7,818 bases of DNA from Prevotella sp. (GTDB taxonomy: Bacteria; Bacteroidota; Bacteroidia; Bacteroidales; Dysgonomonadaceae): positions 1 to 7,818 of the forward strand of contig JAISES010000211.1 of NCBI GenBank assembly GCA_031263965.1, given 5' to 3'. Made by a program: the position numbers and the translations under genes. Each line of letters opens with the position of its first letter. Positions within the stretch are counted from its first letter, which is position 1. The notes below the pieces were generated by a model. The model saw nothing but the letters and a program-made list of their open reading frames with translations. It did not search any database and was not told where the DNA came from. Positions 5,739 through 7,818 of this stretch are shown here, in pieces.

Positions 5739-6863
5739 ATGATATTAAGTGCATTGAAATATACGCGGTACAGTGGCGAACCTCGCGAATGGAGTATTAT
5801 CGGGCGAGATGACGACTATGCCTATTTTGGTAACATGAATCTTCTGGCAGGGAAAAATGCTTCGGGTAAAAGCCGCACCTTAAACGTTATTCGAGAGATC
5901 GCAAATCTTCTTGCCGGAAGGATTAACCTTAAGCACGCAATCAGCCCCTCGGGGTACTGCGAACTCTTATTTACAAATGAGAATTATTCCTATAAGTATA
6001 CATTCGCGTTTAAGGATAAGATAGTGACAGATGAAGTTTTGTCTTATAACGATGAAGTTATCTTAGACAGGAATAAGAAGATTTTTATCGACACTGGTAA
6101 CCAGAAAGCCCTATCTGAAGTTGGAGATAATGAGCTGGCAGTAGCCTTGTCCGGCGCTGAAGGCAACCCTTACTACCCTGATCTTGTTTTGTGGGGGCAA
6201 TCTCTCAGGAATCACATGTTTGCTAACCAAATGGAGAAAAACCAATTGGTTAAAGACTATACTCAGTCCACAAAAGGCCCTCAGTATATAGAACCGGTGC
6301 ATACTTTCTTTAAAGGTAAAAAACTATTTGGAGAAGGTTTTGTTTCGGAAATAAAAGCAGGCATGAACGAGCTTGGATACTCTGTTTCGGATATCGATAT
6401 CCGGGAGACAGCCGAAAGTTATAGCCTTTTTATAGAAGAGGGCGGCGAATATACTGTATCGCAGCGTGATATGTCGCAGGGGATGTTTCGTGCCTTATCC
6501 TTATTTATTATGCTTTGTTACGCCCGTATGAGCGACTTATCGTTATGTATGCTTATCGACGATATGGGTGAAGGGCTTGATTTTGACAGATCCCAAATGA
6601 TAATAGATATGGTTATAAAGAAAATAAATAATTCAAATATGCAATTCTTTATGACTTCTAACGACAGACATGTAATGAATCATATACCGTTAAAATATTG
6701 GTCGGTAATAAGCCGTGATCATAGTAGATCTATATTTTATGACTATCGAAACTCGAAAGAAATATTTGATGATTTTAAATACACAGGATTAAATAATTTC
6801 GATTTTCTCGCTACCGGTTTTTATAAAGAAGGTTTCGGGATCATTGATGACGGGAACAATTAA
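5739..6863 (+). CDS. ABC/SMC-type AAA ATPase (AAA_15/AAA_21-like), candidate defence sensor
   Basis: This 374-aa soluble ATPase has no long coiled coil. Walker A is GKNASGKS (residues 38-45, Lys44 and Ser45), preceded by the NMNLLAG strand typical of OLD/RecF/SMC-like ATPases. An ABC-signature-like segment, DMSQGMFRALSL, lies at 244-255. Walker B is LCMLIDD (269-275), with Asp275 where most ABC ATPases have glutamate, followed by the D-loop GEGLDFDRS. The usual histidine switch is replaced by FFMTSNDR (303-310). The region from about 60 to 240 is the family's variable insertion. It is the first gene of an operon with a DUF4276-like protein, overlapping by one base (TAATG). In OLD, Gabija and PARIS systems similar ATPases control a TOPRIM effector; the same role here is inference. 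RecF-like DNA repair is a less likely alternative. Confidence 0.85.
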   Translation: MILSALKYTRYSGEPREWSIIGRDDDYAYFGNMNLLAGKNASGKSRTLNVIREIANLLAGRINLKHAISPSGYCELLFTNENYSYKYTFAFKDKIVTDEVLSYNDEVILDRNKKIFIDTGNQKALSEVGDNELAVALSGAEGNPYYPDLVLWGQSLRNHMFANQMEKNQLVKDYTQSTKGPQYIEPVHTFFKGKKLFGEGFVSEIKAGMNELGYSVSDIDIRETAESYSLFIEEGGEYTVSQRDMSQGMFRALSLFIMLCYARMSDLSLCMLIDDMGEGLDFDRSQMIIDMVIKKINNSNMQFFMTSNDRHVMNHIPLKYWSVISRDHSRSIFYDYRNSKEIFDDFKYTGLNNFDFLATGFYKEGFGIIDDGNN

Positions 6864-7582
6864 TGAGACGACGAATTGCTTTCTTTGTTGAAGGACAGAC
6901 TGAACAGATCTTAGTGAATCGCTTGATAAAGGAGATCCTCGGAACACAGCAAATAAATATTATACAGAAACAGTTTCGCGGGGGGGCGAATATCCCTAAA
7001 CAGGAAATTGTACGGAATTCTTCATTCTCCCGTAATCCGAAGTATGAAATATTGATCTTTGATTGTGGAGCAGACAACAGGGTTAAATCTGAGATAATGG
7101 AGAATATTGCAAATCTGCGGAGTAGGGGATATGAGATGATTATAGGGCTTCGCGATCTATATCCTATACCTATTGAAGAACTGGAAAAATTGGAAAAAGG
7201 TCTGCACTTTATGCCTCACAAGTTAAAAAGCGAATCGCGGTATTTCGACATTATTATAGCAGTTCATGAAATAGAAGCTTGGTTTCTGGGAGAAACAAAT
7301 CATTACACAAAAATCGATAAACGCCTGACAGGACGTTTTATCCGGGAGCGGCTGGGGTTTGACCCCTATACAACGAATGCCGAAAACAGAGAGCATCCGG
7401 CAAAGGATTTGGATAGTATTTACAGGCTTGTCGGAAAATCGTATACAAAACGTTACGGACAGACGCAAAGGGTTGTCAATAAACTGGATGTTAGTAATAT
7501 GCGGAATAATATCCGTTACGATATGGAGTCGTTGAATCGATTGATGAATGTGATTGAGGCTTGTCGAAAAGAGAAAAAATGA
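6863..7582 (+). CDS. DUF4276-like protein, predicted TOPRIM-fold effector
   Basis: This is a 239-aa soluble protein. FFVEGQTEQ (residues 7-15, Glu10 and Glu14) matches the first motif of DUF4276 and of TOPRIM folds, where the glutamate is catalytic. GLRDLYPIP (95-103, Asp98) occupies the second acidic position, seen as a D-[LY]-Y motif in DUF4276 proteins. HEIEAWFLGE (135-144) corresponds to the conserved HEFEA motif. HPAKDLDSIY and the KRYGQTQRVV segment (178-205) match the C-terminal part of the family. A charged KEKK tail ends the protein. RloB-like proteins have similar motifs, but the DYY- and HEFEA-type motifs favour DUF4276. Its ATG overlaps the ATPase stop codon (TAATG), which implies translational coupling and a likely complex. 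A nuclease activity on nucleic acid is expected from the fold but is not shown by the sequence. Confidence 0.8.
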   Translation: MRRRIAFFVEGQTEQILVNRLIKEILGTQQINIIQKQFRGGANIPKQEIVRNSSFSRNPKYEILIFDCGADNRVKSEIMENIANLRSRGYEMIIGLRDLYPIPIEELEKLEKGLHFMPHKLKSESRYFDIIIAVHEIEAWFLGETNHYTKIDKRLTGRFIRERLGFDPYTTNAENREHPAKDLDSIYRLVGKSYTKRYGQTQRVVNKLDVSNMRNNIRYDMESLNRLMNVIEACRKEKK

Positions 7583-7584
7583 TT

Positions 7585-7661
7585 AGAAACTGTTTAAATT
7601 TTATAGCAAATTTTTTTCTAATCCTGTAATAATATTTTTCGCTAAAATTTAAACAGTTTCT
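7585..7661. terminator. Bidirectional terminator: 19-bp perfect inverted repeat
   Basis: AGAAACTGTTTAAATTTTA (7585-7603) and its perfect complement (7643-7661) flank a 39-nt T-rich spacer. The left arm starts two nt after the DUF4276 gene stop. The right arm ends on the first base of the convergent gene's stop codon complement. Each strand shows a T-run just beyond the arms (7665-7672 on plus, and the complement of 7574-7579 on minus), consistent with termination in both directions. The spacer itself has partly complementary ATAGCAAA and TTTTCGCTA flanks, extending the stem imperfectly. The arm motif recurs elsewhere in the window. Confidence 0.7.
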
Positions 7662-7818
7662 TATTCTTTTTTCAATATAATTTCGACTATCTCAGGTTGG
7701 GCAAAAAAGCGAAACGGAAATTTATCCATGCCGATCCCTGTCGTTATATAAAGTTTCGTACCATTTTTTTCTTTCCAGCCATAGCGGTATTTTTGTCCGG
7801 TTTGCAAATATTCCGGAT
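7661..7818 (-). CDS. C-terminal end of a metallophosphoesterase-like protein (partial)
   Basis: Only the last 51 codons lie in the window; the gene continues beyond 7818. The frame is open to a TAA (complement of 7661-7663). It encodes a RYGW..KNGTKLYITTGIGMDKFPFRFFAQPEI-type ending, with a short charged tail. This resembles the C-terminus of calcineurin-like metallophosphoesterases of the YkuE/YaeI type, where a Y-(V/I)-(S/T)-x-G-(I/L)-G turn is followed by P-x-R-F-x-x-x-P-E-I. The metal-ligand motifs lie upstream and cannot be checked. It converges on the ATPase-DUF4276 operon and shares its terminator. Confidence 0.72.
   Translation of the reverse strand, partial: PEYLQTGQKYRYGWKEKNGTKLYITTGIGMDKFPFRFFAQPEIVEIILKKE

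Noticed and set aside
5739..7582. Assignment of the operon as Gabija or PARIS proper
   Set aside because: Gabija needs a fused ATPase-TOPRIM GajA plus a UvrD-like GajB, and PARIS AriB is a DUF4435 protein; the second gene here fits DUF4276 better.

Overview
The window looks like chromosomal DNA of a Bacteroidales bacterium, most like Dysgonomonas/Parabacteroides relatives; the genus is a guess. The evidence is: moderately AT-rich DNA; several boxes matching the Bacteroidetes promoter consensus (-7 TAnnTTTG, once with a correctly spaced -33 TTTG); gene starts with A-rich leaders and no Shine-Dalgarno sequence; a short primary sigma factor lacking region 1.1; and tRNA genes without an encoded CCA.

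Layout. Positions 1-247 hold no gene but a cluster of short palindromes. A leftward pair follows: a sodium:solute symporter (585-2042) and, 43 nt downstream, a GlpE-like single-domain rhodanese (248-541). A divergent 241-nt region separates them from a rightward HtrA/DegP protease (2284-3870), which ends in a strong hairpin terminator. Next is the primary sigma factor gene rpoD (4074-4934), then a roughly 151-bp MITE-like nested inverted repeat (4962-5112), a textbook promoter, and the genes for tRNA-Gly(GCC) and tRNA-Leu(GAG). This part reads as conserved housekeeping chromosome.

Downstream of tRNA-Leu the character changes. A 332-nt AT-rich stretch with short direct and inverted repeats leads to a tightly coupled two-gene operon (5739-7582): an ABC/SMC-type AAA ATPase of 374 aa and a DUF4276-like, predicted TOPRIM-fold protein of 239 aa, overlapping in a TAATG junction. 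The pairing of a short ABC-type ATPase with a TOPRIM-like effector resembles in plan the OLD, Gabija and PARIS anti-phage systems. Together with the tRNA-adjacent position it makes this a candidate defence module, the most interesting part of the window. Its function is inferred from architecture only.

The operon ends at a 19-bp perfect inverted repeat, flanked by T-runs on both strands, that overlaps the stop codon of a convergent, partial metallophosphoesterase-like gene (7661-7818). The arm motif AGAAACTGTTT recurs at three other intergenic places, or four copies in all counting both arms, suggesting a dispersed repeat or terminator family.
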